This document shows positions 8,141 through 16,185 of a stretch of 50,014 nucleotides of DNA, piece after piece. A program made the position numbers and the translations under genes. The stretch is from Candidatus Rokubacteria bacterium 13_1_40CM_69_27 (lineage in GTDB: Bacteria; Methylomirabilota; Methylomirabilia; Rokubacteriales; CSP1-6): NCBI GenBank assembly GCA_001917535.1, contig MNEF01000044.1, forward strand, positions 1-50,014, given 5' to 3'. Position 1 is the first letter of the stretch. Each line of letters opens with the position of its first letter. The notes below the pieces were generated by a model, which worked only from the letters and a program-made list of their open reading frames with translations, was not told the DNA's origin and ran no database searches.

Positions 8141-10438
8141 ATGGCCGCCTGGGTCGGCGCATCGCTCCGTCGGGTGGAGGACCGGCCCCTGCTGGTCGGC
8201 GCCGGCCGCTACACCGACGACATCCGGCTGCCGGGCACGGTTCACGTCCACTTCCTCCGCAGCCCCCACGCCCACGCCCGCATCGTGCGGCTCGACGTCG
8301 CGGCGGCCCAGCGCGCCACCGGCGTGGTCGAGGTCGTCACGGGCGCCCACGTGCGCGAGCTCGGTGTGCTGTCGGTGAACGCGCTCTTCCCCGGGATGAA
8401 GATCGGGCGCCGTCCCCTCGTGGTGGCCGACGTTGTTCGGGCGGTGGGCGAGCCCATCGCGGCCGTCGTCGCCGACGAGGCCTGGCGCGCGCGCGATGCC
8501 GCCGACCTCATCGCCGTGGACTGGCAGCCGTTGCCGGCCGCGGTCGATCCAGATGACGCCGCCCGCCCGGACGCGCCCGTGCTCCACCCGGGGCTAGGGG
8601 GCAATCGTGCGTTCACCCACGCCTGGCGCGTGGGCGACGTCGCCGGCGCGTTCGCGCGCGCGGCGCGGGTGGCGCGCCTCACCGTCAGGCAGCCGCGGCT
8701 CAGCGCCGTGACCATGGAGCCCCGCGGCGTGCTGGCCAGCTACGACCCGTATCTCGACGAGCTCACGGTCTGGACGTCCTCGCAGGCACCCTTCCGCGTC
8801 CGCTCCGAGATCGCGGCCTGCCTCGGGTTCAACGAAAGCCGCATCCGCGTGATCGCCCCCGACGTGGGAGGCGGCTTCGGGGTCAAGGGCTCGGCCTACC
8901 ACGAGGACGTGCTGGTGGCGTGGCTGGCCCGGCGGCTCCAGCGTCCCGTGAAGTGGATCGCCACCCGCGGCGAGGACTTCGCGGTGACCCACCACGGGCG
9001 CGGCGGCGAGGCCGAGGGCGAGCTGGCCGTGGATGCCGAGGGCCGGATCCTCGGCCTGCGGGCCAGAATCGTCTTCCCGCTGGGCTCGGAGCTCGTCTTC
9101 AGCGGCGCCGTGCCCGCGTCTAACCACGGACGCACGCTGCCCGGAGCGTACGTCGTGCCCGCCGTGGACATCGAGACGGGCGGCACCTACACCACGACGA
9201 TGTCGACCGGACCCTACCGCGGCGCCGGCCGGCCCGAAGGCATCTTCCTCATCGAGCGGCTGCTCGACGAGGTCGCCCGGGCGCTCGGCCTGGACCCGGC
9301 CGACGTCCGCCGCCGCAACTTCATCCCGCCCGATGCGTTCCCGTACCGCACGCCCACCGGCTGCGTCTACGACTCCGGCGACTACCTGGCGGCGTTCGAG
9401 CAGGCGCTGAAGCTGGCGGAGTACGAGCGACTGCGCGAGCAGCAACGCGCGACGCGGCAGCGGGGCGAGATCGTGGGCGTGGGTCTGGCCGCCTACGTGG
9501 AGCCGGCGGCGCTGGGCTGGGAGAGCGGCAGCGTGCGCGTGGAGCGCACGGGGACGGTGACCGTCGTCACCGGCTCCAGCGCCCACGGCCAGGGCCACGA
9601 GACGACGTGGGCCCAGATCGTCGCCGATGTCCTCGGCGTCGAGCCCGCCGACGTCGTGGTCCGTCACGGCGACACGCGCGGCGCCCCCCAGGGGTTCGGG
9701 ACCTTCGGCAGCCGCAGCACCGCGCTGGGTGGCAGCGCGGTCTTCCGGGCGGCCACCGAGGTGCGGGAGAAGGGACGGCGCATTGCGGCCAATGCCCTGG
9801 AGGCCGCGCCCGCCGACGTCGTGGCCGTGCCCGGCGGCTTCCAGGTGACGGGCGCGCCGGCCAAGAAGGTGACGTGGGCCCGTGTGGCCGACGCCGCCTA
9901 CCGTGGCGTGTACCTGGCGCCGGGCGATGATCCCGGCCTGGACGCGACGGTGTTCTTCAAGGCCGAGGCCGAGACGTGGTCGTTCGGGACATGCGTGGCC
10001 ACTGTCGCCATCGATCGCGACACCGGGCACGTCGCTCTCACGCGCCTGGTGTGGGTGGACGACGCCGGCACCATCGTCAACCCGCTGCTGGCCGAGGGCC
10101 AGCTGCACGGCGGCTACGCGCAGGGCGCGGGGCAGGCGCTCCTGGAAGGCGTCGTGTACGACCGCGACGGCCAGCTGCTGACGGCGACGCTGATGGACTA
10201 CGCGCTGCCGCGCCTGGGCGACTTGCCCGAGCCCGAGCTGGGCAAGAGCGTTACGCCCACGCCGCGCAACCCACTGGGTGCCAAGGGGCTCGGGGAGGCG
10301 GGCTGCATCGCGGTGCCGCCCGCCATCGTGAACGCGGTGATCGACGCGCTGGCGTCCTACGGCTGCACGCACCTCGACATGCCGATCACCGCCGAGAAGG
10401 TCTGGCGCGCGCTGCACCAGGACCGCGCGTCGCGTTGA
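8141..10438 (+). CDS. Xanthine dehydrogenase/CoxL-type molybdopterin-binding large subunit
   Basis: A 765-residue subunit of the molybdenum hydroxylase family, which hydroxylates aldehydes, purines or other heteroaromatics. The N-terminal a/b hammerhead domain (GAGRYTDDIRLPGTVHVHFL) is followed by the Moco domains: PDVGGGFGVKG, GPYRGAGRPEG, GSSAHGQGHETTWAQI and the catalytic glutamate E719 in GLGEAGC. The AYRGAGR-like loop replaces the AYxCSFR loop of true CO dehydrogenase, so this is a form II/other-substrate enzyme. No FAD or 2Fe-2S subunit gene is adjacent, which is unusual; either they lie elsewhere or the electron acceptor differs. The gene reads alone between a likely leaderless promoter and a 99-base gap. 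Confidence 0.9.
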   Translation: MAAWVGASLRRVEDRPLLVGAGRYTDDIRLPGTVHVHFLRSPHAHARIVRLDVAAAQRATGVVEVVTGAHVRELGVLSVNALFPGMKIGRRPLVVADVVRAVGEPIAAVVADEAWRARDAADLIAVDWQPLPAAVDPDDAARPDAPVLHPGLGGNRAFTHAWRVGDVAGAFARAARVARLTVRQPRLSAVTMEPRGVLASYDPYLDELTVWTSSQAPFRVRSEIAACLGFNESRIRVIAPDVGGGFGVKGSAYHEDVLVAWLARRLQRPVKWIATRGEDFAVTHHGRGGEAEGELAVDAEGRILGLRARIVFPLGSELVFSGAVPASNHGRTLPGAYVVPAVDIETGGTYTTTMSTGPYRGAGRPEGIFLIERLLDEVARALGLDPADVRRRNFIPPDAFPYRTPTGCVYDSGDYLAAFEQALKLAEYERLREQQRATRQRGEIVGVGLAAYVEPAALGWESGSVRVERTGTVTVVTGSSAHGQGHETTWAQIVADVLGVEPADVVVRHGDTRGAPQGFGTFGSRSTALGGSAVFRAATEVREKGRRIAANALEAAPADVVAVPGGFQVTGAPAKKVTWARVADAAYRGVYLAPGDDPGLDATVFFKAEAETWSFGTCVATVAIDRDTGHVALTRLVWVDDAGTIVNPLLAEGQLHGGYAQGAGQALLEGVVYDRDGQLLTATLMDYALPRLGDLPEPELGKSVTPTPRNPLGAKGLGEAGCIAVPPAIVNAVIDALASYGCTHLDMPITAEKVWRALHQDRASR

Positions 10439-10477
10439 CGACCCGTTCCCGCGCCTGCTGCCGACCTCGTGAAGCGG

Positions 10478-10483
10478 TAGAAT
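10478..10483 (+). promoter_or_regulatory. -10-like hexamer upstream of the HGD-like gene
   Basis: TAGAAT lies 54 bases before the ATG at 10538. A GAGGGAGG ribosome-binding sequence at about 10523-10530 shows that this gene uses a conventional leader. Confidence 0.35.
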
Positions 10484-10537
10484 CTGGGCGAGCCGTTCCT
10501 GGTCCACCAGAGTCCCGTGGCAGAGGGAGGACCGCGC

Positions 10538-11818
10538 ATGGGTGAGATCGAATATTTCGGCGGTCTGCCCGAGGTGGGGATCGTGCCCCGCGCGCCGCAC
10601 GCCGGGCCACTTGTGCAGCACGTCTACGAGCAGGAGCACGGGCGCGGCGGGTTTTCCGGCAAGGTCACCCACACCTACCATCTCTACCCCCCGACCAACT
10701 GGCTGCCCGGCGAGACGAAGGGCCTGGAGGGCTGGGTACCGCGCTGGGAGTCGCCGCTGCGCCCGCTGGGCGGGGTCCATCATGCGCTGGGCGTCATGAC
10801 GCCCGATGGCCCCGGAGACGTCTACCGGGGCATGGCGCGGCTGGTGGCGAACGCGACGGCCGCGATGAACGTCACCGCGCCGCGCGCGTCGATGGACTAC
10901 TTCTTCGAGCACCACTCGGCCACGATGGTGTTCTTCGTTCACCAGGGCAGCGGGACGCTCGAGACGACCTTCGGCCCCATCGCCTATCAGAAGGGCGACT
11001 TCCTGATCGTGCCCCAGGGCGTCACGCACCGCTTTGATCTCGCCCCCGGCCCGCACTATTACTGGATGTACGAGAGCTTCGCGGGCGATCCCGAGAAATC
11101 GGAGGCGCCGACCACCGGTCGATTCGTCACCCACAGCCAGAGCGACTACAGATATCCGCGCTCGCTCCAGACGGTGAACGAGACGGGGCGCTTCGAGATC
11201 GTCTCCAAAGTGGAGGGCCTCTACACCCGCCGCCTGCACCCCACGCACCCCTTCGACGTCATCGGCTGGCGGGGCGATTACCTGCCCTACAAGTTCGCCG
11301 TGGAGGACGTCCGCCCGCTGGTGGCCGACCGCTCGCATGTGCCGCCCTCCGGGCACACGATCTTCCGGCTGCCCGGCTGCTACCTCTGCGTCTTCACCGT
11401 CCGCTCGGTGGAGAAGGAGGGGATGTGGCTCCCCTTTTTCCACAAGAACCTCGACTACTGCGAGACCATCGGCTTCCACTGCGGCGAGTTCTTCAGCAGC
11501 GGCGGCACCAGCGCGGCCGGCCTGGTGACGGTGCACCCGGTGGGGCTGCCCCACGGGCCCAAGCCCGCCGCCCTCAAGGCGTTCAGGGACGGCCGCCGTC
11601 CCGAGGTCCACCATGAAGTCGCCATCATGGCGGATTTCCAGAACCCGGTGCGGATCTCCGAGTTCGCGCTGGGGCTGAGCCGGCCGGACTACATGCAGAG
11701 CTGGTCCGCCTACACGACCGATCCGGGATTCAGCTATCACCCGACGCGCCTCGACGAGGTCCGGGCGATCGCCGATCGGCTGGCAGGGGCGCGGGATACG
11801 CTCCGGCCGCCCGAGTAA
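10538..11818 (+). CDS. hmgA: Homogentisate 1,2-dioxygenase-like cupin
   Basis: A 426-residue protein of the homogentisate dioxygenase family, which opens the homogentisate ring in tyrosine/phenylalanine breakdown using Fe(II) and O2. The N-terminal cupin is seen in FFEHHSATMVFFVHQGSG and FLIVPQGVTHRFDL. The catalytic part has FHKNLDYCETIGFHCGEFFS and GLPHGPKPAAL, where the PHGP histidine is an iron ligand. The HKNLDYCE spacing (His to Glu +7) differs from the His to Glu +6 of the human enzyme, so this belongs to a divergent branch and the substrate could differ. I chose ATG 10538 over 10517 because a strong GAGGGAGG precedes it. No maleylacetoacetate isomerase or fumarylacetoacetase is nearby. 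Confidence 0.8.
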   Translation: MGEIEYFGGLPEVGIVPRAPHAGPLVQHVYEQEHGRGGFSGKVTHTYHLYPPTNWLPGETKGLEGWVPRWESPLRPLGGVHHALGVMTPDGPGDVYRGMARLVANATAAMNVTAPRASMDYFFEHHSATMVFFVHQGSGTLETTFGPIAYQKGDFLIVPQGVTHRFDLAPGPHYYWMYESFAGDPEKSEAPTTGRFVTHSQSDYRYPRSLQTVNETGRFEIVSKVEGLYTRRLHPTHPFDVIGWRGDYLPYKFAVEDVRPLVADRSHVPPSGHTIFRLPGCYLCVFTVRSVEKEGMWLPFFHKNLDYCETIGFHCGEFFSSGGTSAAGLVTVHPVGLPHGPKPAALKAFRDGRRPEVHHEVAIMADFQNPVRISEFALGLSRPDYMQSWSAYTTDPGFSYHPTRLDEVRAIADRLAGARDTLRPPE

Positions 11819-12813
11819 TGAGATTCGGCCTCTTCTCCGTCTGCGACCATTACCCGGCCGAGCTGCCCCGGACGTCCGCGCAGTTCTACGGCGAGCTGCT
11901 CGAGCAGGTGGTGGCCGCCGAGGAGCTCGGGTTCGATTCGTTCTGGGTCGCCGAGCACCACTTCCACGAGTACGGCGCGATCCCGGCGCCGCCGGTGTTC
12001 CTGGCCGCCGCCGCCCAGCGCACCCGGCGCATCCGTCTGGGCGCCGCAGTCGTGGTGCTGCCGTTCCACAACCCGCTGCTGGTCGCCGAGGACTACGCGA
12101 TTGTCGACCTGCTGTCAGGCGGACGCCTCAATCTCGGGGCGGGCTCCGGCTACCTCCAGCACGAGTACGAGGGCTTCGGCATCGATCCCGGCGACAAGCG
12201 CGAGCGCTTCGACGAGGCCCTGGACATTGTCCTGAAATCATGGACCGGGGAGCGCTTCTCGTACGACGGCCGGTTCTACACGGTCAAGGACGTGAAGCTC
12301 AACGTCGCGCCCGTGCAGAAGCCCCACCCCCCGGTCTGGATCGCCATCCTCCGCAACGAGGCGGCCGTGCAGGTCGGCAAGAAGGGGTTTCCGGTGATGA
12401 TGATCCCCTACGTGACGTCGGAACGGATCGGCGAGTTCGCCGAGACCCTGGCCGCCTTCCGCGCCGCCTACGCCGAGGCTGGTGGCGAGCCGGCGCGGGC
12501 CGCGCTCCCGTTCGGCTTCCACACCTACGTGTCCGACAGCTTCGAGCGGGCGACGGCCGAGGCCAGGGAGGCGATGGAGCGCTACGTGCGTACGCGCCTC
12601 TACGCCAGGCAGCGCCCCTACGAGACGCTCGTGGAGAAGAACCTCATCGCCTTCGGCAGCCCCGAGGACGTCATCCGCGTCGCCCGTCTCTACCAGGAGG
12701 CCGGCTACACCGACTATCTCGCCATCATGAACTTCGGGGGACTGCCGCAGGCCAGGGTGCTCCGCTCGATGGAGCTGATGGCGCGGCACGTCCTCCCCGC
12801 CTTCCACCGCTGA
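11818..12813 (+). CDS. LLM-class flavin-dependent oxidoreductase
   Basis: A 331-residue luciferase-like monooxygenase starting on the last base of the HGD-like stop (TAATG), so the two are coupled. The family pattern is clear: MRFGLFSVCDHYP, ELGFDSFWVAEHHFHEYG, RIRLGAAVVVLPFHNPLLVA, GRLNLGAGSGYLQHEYEGFG and PPVWIAILRN. Such proteins use FMNH2 or F420H2 to oxidise organic substrates. Its pairing with a ring-cleaving dioxygenase suggests joint action on an aromatic compound, but the substrate is not evident from sequence. Confidence 0.87.
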   Translation: MRFGLFSVCDHYPAELPRTSAQFYGELLEQVVAAEELGFDSFWVAEHHFHEYGAIPAPPVFLAAAAQRTRRIRLGAAVVVLPFHNPLLVAEDYAIVDLLSGGRLNLGAGSGYLQHEYEGFGIDPGDKRERFDEALDIVLKSWTGERFSYDGRFYTVKDVKLNVAPVQKPHPPVWIAILRNEAAVQVGKKGFPVMMIPYVTSERIGEFAETLAAFRAAYAEAGGEPARAALPFGFHTYVSDSFERATAEAREAMERYVRTRLYARQRPYETLVEKNLIAFGSPEDVIRVARLYQEAGYTDYLAIMNFGGLPQARVLRSMELMARHVLPAFHR

Positions 12814-12861
12814 TCGCCGTCGTGGGCGGCGGCGCGCTCGCCTGAGCCGACGGCCCCGGCC

Positions 12862-13755
12862 GTGAGCGGGGTCGTGGTCGCCTGCCCCTGCGGGGAAGTC
12901 TACGAGCTCAAGCCGGAGTACGCGGGGCGGCTGCTGGAGTGTCCGGTCTGCGGCCGTCATCTGCGGGCCGCCGGCGCCCGCGGCCCCGTCCGGCCCGCCA
13001 CGCCCGACCTCGACCCCGCGTTCGACCGCGACCTCTTCCTGCTGCGCGAGCGGGTGCTCACCATCCGGTCGAAGTACGAGGTGTGGGGCGAGGACGGCAC
13101 GCCCATCCTCTACGTCGAGCGGCCGACCTTCCCGGTCCGGACGCTCTTCGCCTATGTGCTGGCCGTCCTCGCGGCCTCGTTCGTCTTCGGCCAGACCGCC
13201 CTGCGCGGGCCGGGACTCGGCCCGCTCTTCGACCTGCTCGGCTACCTGCTGGCCGGCGCCACGTTCCTGGTGGTCGCCACCTCGGCGCGCCCCCGGCGCC
13301 ACGTGACGGTGTACCGGGACGAGTCGCGCCGGGAGGTGCTCCTGAGGGTGCTGCAGGACCAGCGCGTGGCCGTGCTCGTGCGGACCTACACCGTCCTCAC
13401 GGGCAGTGGGACTGCGGTCGCGCGCCTGAGCAAGCACTATATCCACAACGTCTTCCGCAAGCGCTGGTACGTCGAGGCGCCCGGGGGCCGGCGGGTGGCG
13501 ATGGCCATCGAAGACTCGGTCGTGCTCTCGCTGCTGCGCCGCCTGCTCGGTCCCCTCTTCGGCGTGCTGCGCACGAATTTCCTCCTCGTCGACATGGGCG
13601 GCCTGGCCGACGGCACGGTGCTCGGCGAGTTCAACCGGAAGTTCACGCTTCTCGACCGCTATGTCCTCGACCTCAAGGCCGACGCCGAGCGCCGCCTCGA
13701 CCGGCGGGTCGCGCTGGCGCTGGGCATCATGCTCGACACCGGCGAAGGTCGATGA
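12862..13755 (+). CDS. Zinc-ribbon membrane protein with LURP-one/scramblase-like fold
   Basis: A 297-residue protein from GTG 12862. A short zinc ribbon opens it (C8, C10, C27, C30 in ACPCGEVYELKPEYAG and LLECPVCG). Next comes RERVLTIRSKYEVWGEDG with ILYVERP, like the first strands of the LURP-one/scramblase beta barrel. Two hydrophobic helices follow (about 94-114 and 122-141), then more strands ending FNRKFTLLDRYVLDLKADAE. The barrel interrupted by two membrane helices is unusual. The fold assignment is from pattern only and no function can be given. Its stop overlaps the ATG of the following GNAT gene. Confidence 0.58.
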   Translation: MSGVVVACPCGEVYELKPEYAGRLLECPVCGRHLRAAGARGPVRPATPDLDPAFDRDLFLLRERVLTIRSKYEVWGEDGTPILYVERPTFPVRTLFAYVLAVLAASFVFGQTALRGPGLGPLFDLLGYLLAGATFLVVATSARPRRHVTVYRDESRREVLLRVLQDQRVAVLVRTYTVLTGSGTAVARLSKHYIHNVFRKRWYVEAPGGRRVAMAIEDSVVLSLLRRLLGPLFGVLRTNFLLVDMGGLADGTVLGEFNRKFTLLDRYVLDLKADAERRLDRRVALALGIMLDTGEGR

Positions 13756-14282
13756 AGGCCGACATCGAGTCGTTGACGGCGGACGACGCTCGCGCTCACG
13801 CGGCGGAACTGGGCGCATTGCTCGAGGACGTCGTCGACGGCGGCGCCTCCATCGGCTTCCTGTCGCCGCTGGCGCCATCCGAGGCGAGGGACTACTGGCA
13901 GACGGTTGTCCGCGCGCTGGCCGAGGGCTCGCGGGCGCTCCTGGTCGCGCGAGAGGCGGACGGGGCGATCCTCGGCACGGTCCAGCTCGACCTGGTCATG
14001 CGGCCGAACGGGCGTCATCGCGGCGAGGTCGCCAAGCTCATGGTGCATCGCCTTGCGCGCCGGCGGGGGATCGGCCGGGCCCTCATGCTCGCCGTCGATG
14101 AGCACGCGCGGCGTCTCGGGCGCGCGACGCTCTTCCTGGACACACGGCTGGGCGACCCCGCCGAACGGCTCTACCGGTCGGTGGGGTGGACGTTCGTGGG
14201 ATCGATTCCCCGCTGCGCGCGGAGCACCAATGGCGCGCTGGACGCCAACGCGATCTACTACAAGCTGCTGGACCGGGGATGA
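13752..14282 (+). CDS. GNAT family N-acetyltransferase
   Basis: A 176-residue GNAT protein starting in an ATGA overlap with the previous gene. The acetyl-CoA binding motif A is VAKLMVHRLARRRGIGRALM (R-x-x-G-I-G), preceded by GTVQLDLVM and followed by LFLDTRLGDPAERLYRSVGW, the usual beta5 and helix alpha4. Substrate unknown; related proteins acetylate small amines, antibiotics or peptides. Its stop overlaps the rhomboid start. Confidence 0.85.
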   Translation: MKADIESLTADDARAHAAELGALLEDVVDGGASIGFLSPLAPSEARDYWQTVVRALAEGSRALLVAREADGAILGTVQLDLVMRPNGRHRGEVAKLMVHRLARRRGIGRALMLAVDEHARRLGRATLFLDTRLGDPAERLYRSVGWTFVGSIPRCARSTNGALDANAIYYKLLDRG

Positions 14283-15022
14283 TGGAGAGCGCCGAGCAGC
14301 CGCTGCGCATCACGCCCGAGATGCTGCTGAGCCGGCGGGTGGACTTCGAGCGCAGGATGCGGCGCGCGCCGCCGTTCACGATCGGGATCATCGTCTTGCT
14401 CACGGCGATCTTCGCCGGGGAGGTCGCCCGGGGCGCCCTCGGCTCCCGGGCGGCCATCACCGCGGCCGGGGCGCTGGAGGTGCGCGCGGTGGTGGCAGGG
14501 GAATACTGGCGGCTCGTGAGCGCGACCCTGCTCCACGGCGGCGTCGAGCATCTGGTCGGCAACGCCGTCGCGCTCTTCATCCTGGGGATGGTTTGCGAGC
14601 ACGCCTTCGGGCGCGCGCAGTACCTGATCCTCTACGTGGGCAGCGGCGTGGCCGGCTCGCTCCTGAGCCTGTTCACGAGCGCGGGGCCGTCGGTGGGCGC
14701 CTCCGGGGCCATCTTCGGGTTGCAGGCCGCGGCCATCGTGCTCTTCCGCCGGCACCGTGATCGGCTGCTGCTGCGCGACCGGCGTATCGGCGTGGTGCTG
14801 CTGGTGTGGGCGATCTACTCGATCGGCGCGGGGATCGTCACGCCGTACATCGACAACGGCGCCCACGTCGGCGGCGCCGTGGGCGGGGCGCTGATCGCGC
14901 GCGGGCTGCATCCGGTGGTGCTGGAGCCGATGCCCCCGGAACGCGCGGCCTGGGTCCGCCGCTGGCTCTGGGCCGTCTGGGCGCTGCTGGCCTACACTGC
15001 CGCCGGCTGGCGGTTCCGCTAG
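14279..15022 (+). CDS. Rhomboid family intramembrane serine protease
   Basis: A 247-residue membrane protease that cuts substrates within the bilayer. Six hydrophobic segments are visible. The catalytic serine is S142 in GASGAIFG and the catalytic histidine H196 in DNGAHVGGAVGG; the oxyanion asparagine N95 lies in HLVGNAVALF. An ATGATG pair at 14279/14282 overlaps the previous stop, and either could start translation. The N-terminal 30 residues are cytosolic and basic. It ends 200 bases before the convergent P1 peptidase, with REP-like hairpins between. Confidence 0.92.
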   Translation: MMESAEQPLRITPEMLLSRRVDFERRMRRAPPFTIGIIVLLTAIFAGEVARGALGSRAAITAAGALEVRAVVAGEYWRLVSATLLHGGVEHLVGNAVALFILGMVCEHAFGRAQYLILYVGSGVAGSLLSLFTSAGPSVGASGAIFGLQAAAIVLFRRHRDRLLLRDRRIGVVLLVWAIYSIGAGIVTPYIDNGAHVGGAVGGALIARGLHPVVLEPMPPERAAWVRRWLWAVWALLAYTAAGWRFR

Positions 15023-15029
15023 GAGACTC

Positions 15030-15095
15030 GGAGGGGGCTTCGCCCCCCTTCCGAAACCTCCCCCCAGGAATAGGTTGCGCCGGCAAAGCCGGCGG
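15030..15095. repeat. REP-like compound hairpin element, copy 1
   Basis: The element has two parts. The first is a GGGGGC/GCCCCC hairpin (15033-15046). After a CCGAAACCTCCCC spacer and a few bases comes GTTGCGCCGGCAAAGCCGGC (15074-15093), whose two GCCGGC arms can pair around AAA. The same plan recurs 77-78 bases further on. It lies between convergent genes and could also stop transcription on both strands. Confidence 0.7.
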
Positions 15096-15110
15096 GTCGA
15101 TCACGTCGGC

Positions 15111-15172
15111 GGGGGCGAGACGCCCCCTCCGACACCTCCCCACACAGCTCGTTGCGCCGGCAAAGCCGGCGC
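15111..15172. repeat. REP-like compound hairpin element, copy 2
   Basis: Second copy of the preceding element: GGGGGCGAGACGCCCCC (15111-15127), then CCGACACCTCCCC, then GTTGCGCCGGCAAAGCCGGC (15151-15170). The hairpin parts and the 20-base end are kept while the linkers differ, as expected for a dispersed palindromic family rather than a recent duplication. No other copy is obvious in this window. The rest of the gap (15173-15225) shows nothing else. Confidence 0.7.
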
Positions 15173-15225
15173 TCGAAACGGCGAGCGGTGGCCACAGTGA
15201 GCGCCATTCGCCGACAGGCTCCTAG

Positions 15226-16185
15226 CTAGGCCGGCGCCAGGTCGCGGGCGGCGGGCAGGGTCGGCAGCGAGGTCGCCGCGCGGACGCCGCGGACGATGGC
15301 GCGGGCGACGGCGTCCGCCGCCGCCAGGCCGAGGCGGGTCAGGTCGGCGGGCAGGTCGCCCACCGAGAGCGCGAAGAGCGTGTCGCCGTCGAAGGCCGTA
15401 TGGGGCGGCGACAGGGCCCGGGCGAAGCCCAGCAGGCCGAGCGCCGCGACCTTGGCCGCCTCGGCTTTGCCCAGCCGCGCATTGGTGGCGACGACGCCGA
15501 TCGTCGTATGCGCGGGTGGGGCGAAGCGGTCGAGCGTCGCCCCGCCGGCCAGCGCGCGCGCCGAGTCGATGAGTCGCCGGCCACCGGGCGCATCGCGCGT
15601 GCCCGCGATCAGGGCGCCCGTGTCGGGATCGCGCACGTCGCCGACGGCGTTCACGGCGACCAGCGCGCCCACGATGACGTCGCCCAACCGCGCGCTGGCG
15701 CTGCCGATCCCGCCGCGCATGGCGCGGGCGATGTGGTGGAGCTTGCCCACACTGGCGCCGGCGCCGGCGCCGACGTTACCCTCCGCCACCCCGCCCCCGG
15801 TGGCGCGCTTGGCGGCCTCGTAGCCCATCTCGCGGGTGGGCCGGGCGCGGGGATCGCCCACGTTGAGGTCGAAGAGGAAGGCCCCCGGCACGTGCGGCAC
15901 GACGGCGGGCCCCACCGGAAAGCCCACGCCGCGCTCTTCCAGGTACCGGAGCACGCCGTAGACGGCCTCCTCGCCGAAGCGGCTGCCGCCCCCCAACACG
16001 ACCCCGTTCACGGTGGCCACGAGATGGCGGGGGTCGAGGAAGTCGAGCCCGACGACGTCGTTGCCGCCGCCGCGAAGCTCGACGCCGCCCACGGCGGGCC
16101 GATCGCAGAGGACGACGGTGACGCCGGTCAGGCCCGCATCGTCGGTGGCATGGCCGACACGGATTCCGGGAACGTCGGTGATCAC
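15226..16185 (-). CDS. P1 family peptidase (DmpA/BapA-type aminopeptidase)
   Basis: A 319-residue N-terminal-nucleophile hydrolase that cleaves itself and then acts as an L-aminopeptidase, D-amidase or beta-peptidase. It begins VITDVPGIRVGHATD and includes ELRGGGNDVVGLDFLDPRH, NGVVLGGGSRFGEEAVYGVL, GNVGAGAGASVGKL and the probable autocleavage region PAHTTIGVVATNARLGKAEA. There a Thr in HTT would serve as nucleophile, where DmpA has Ser. The GTG at 16185 overlaps the upstream stop as GTGA, which fixes the start. Cytoplasmic, no signal peptide. Confidence 0.88.
   Translation of the reverse strand: MITDVPGIRVGHATDDAGLTGVTVVLCDRPAVGGVELRGGGNDVVGLDFLDPRHLVATVNGVVLGGGSRFGEEAVYGVLRYLEERGVGFPVGPAVVPHVPGAFLFDLNVGDPRARPTREMGYEAAKRATGGGVAEGNVGAGAGASVGKLHHIARAMRGGIGSASARLGDVIVGALVAVNAVGDVRDPDTGALIAGTRDAPGGRRLIDSARALAGGATLDRFAPPAHTTIGVVATNARLGKAEAAKVAALGLLGFARALSPPHTAFDGDTLFALSVGDLPADLTRLGLAAADAVARAIVRGVRAATSLPTLPAARDLAPA

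Noticed and set aside
8100..8162. Longer start for the DUF2007-like gene
   Set aside because: It would overlap the -10 element and the first codons of the divergent molybdoenzyme gene; the internal ATG gives the whole domain.
8141..10438. True aerobic CO dehydrogenase (form I CoxL)
   Set aside because: The active-site loop reads GPYRGAGR, not the AYxCSFR of form I enzymes, and coxM/coxS are not adjacent.
8594..11740. 1048-codon minus-strand ORF opposite the molybdoenzyme and dioxygenase genes
   Set aside because: Composition is low-complexity His/Gly/Arg, typical of an antisense frame of high-GC genes, and both sense genes have clear catalytic motifs.
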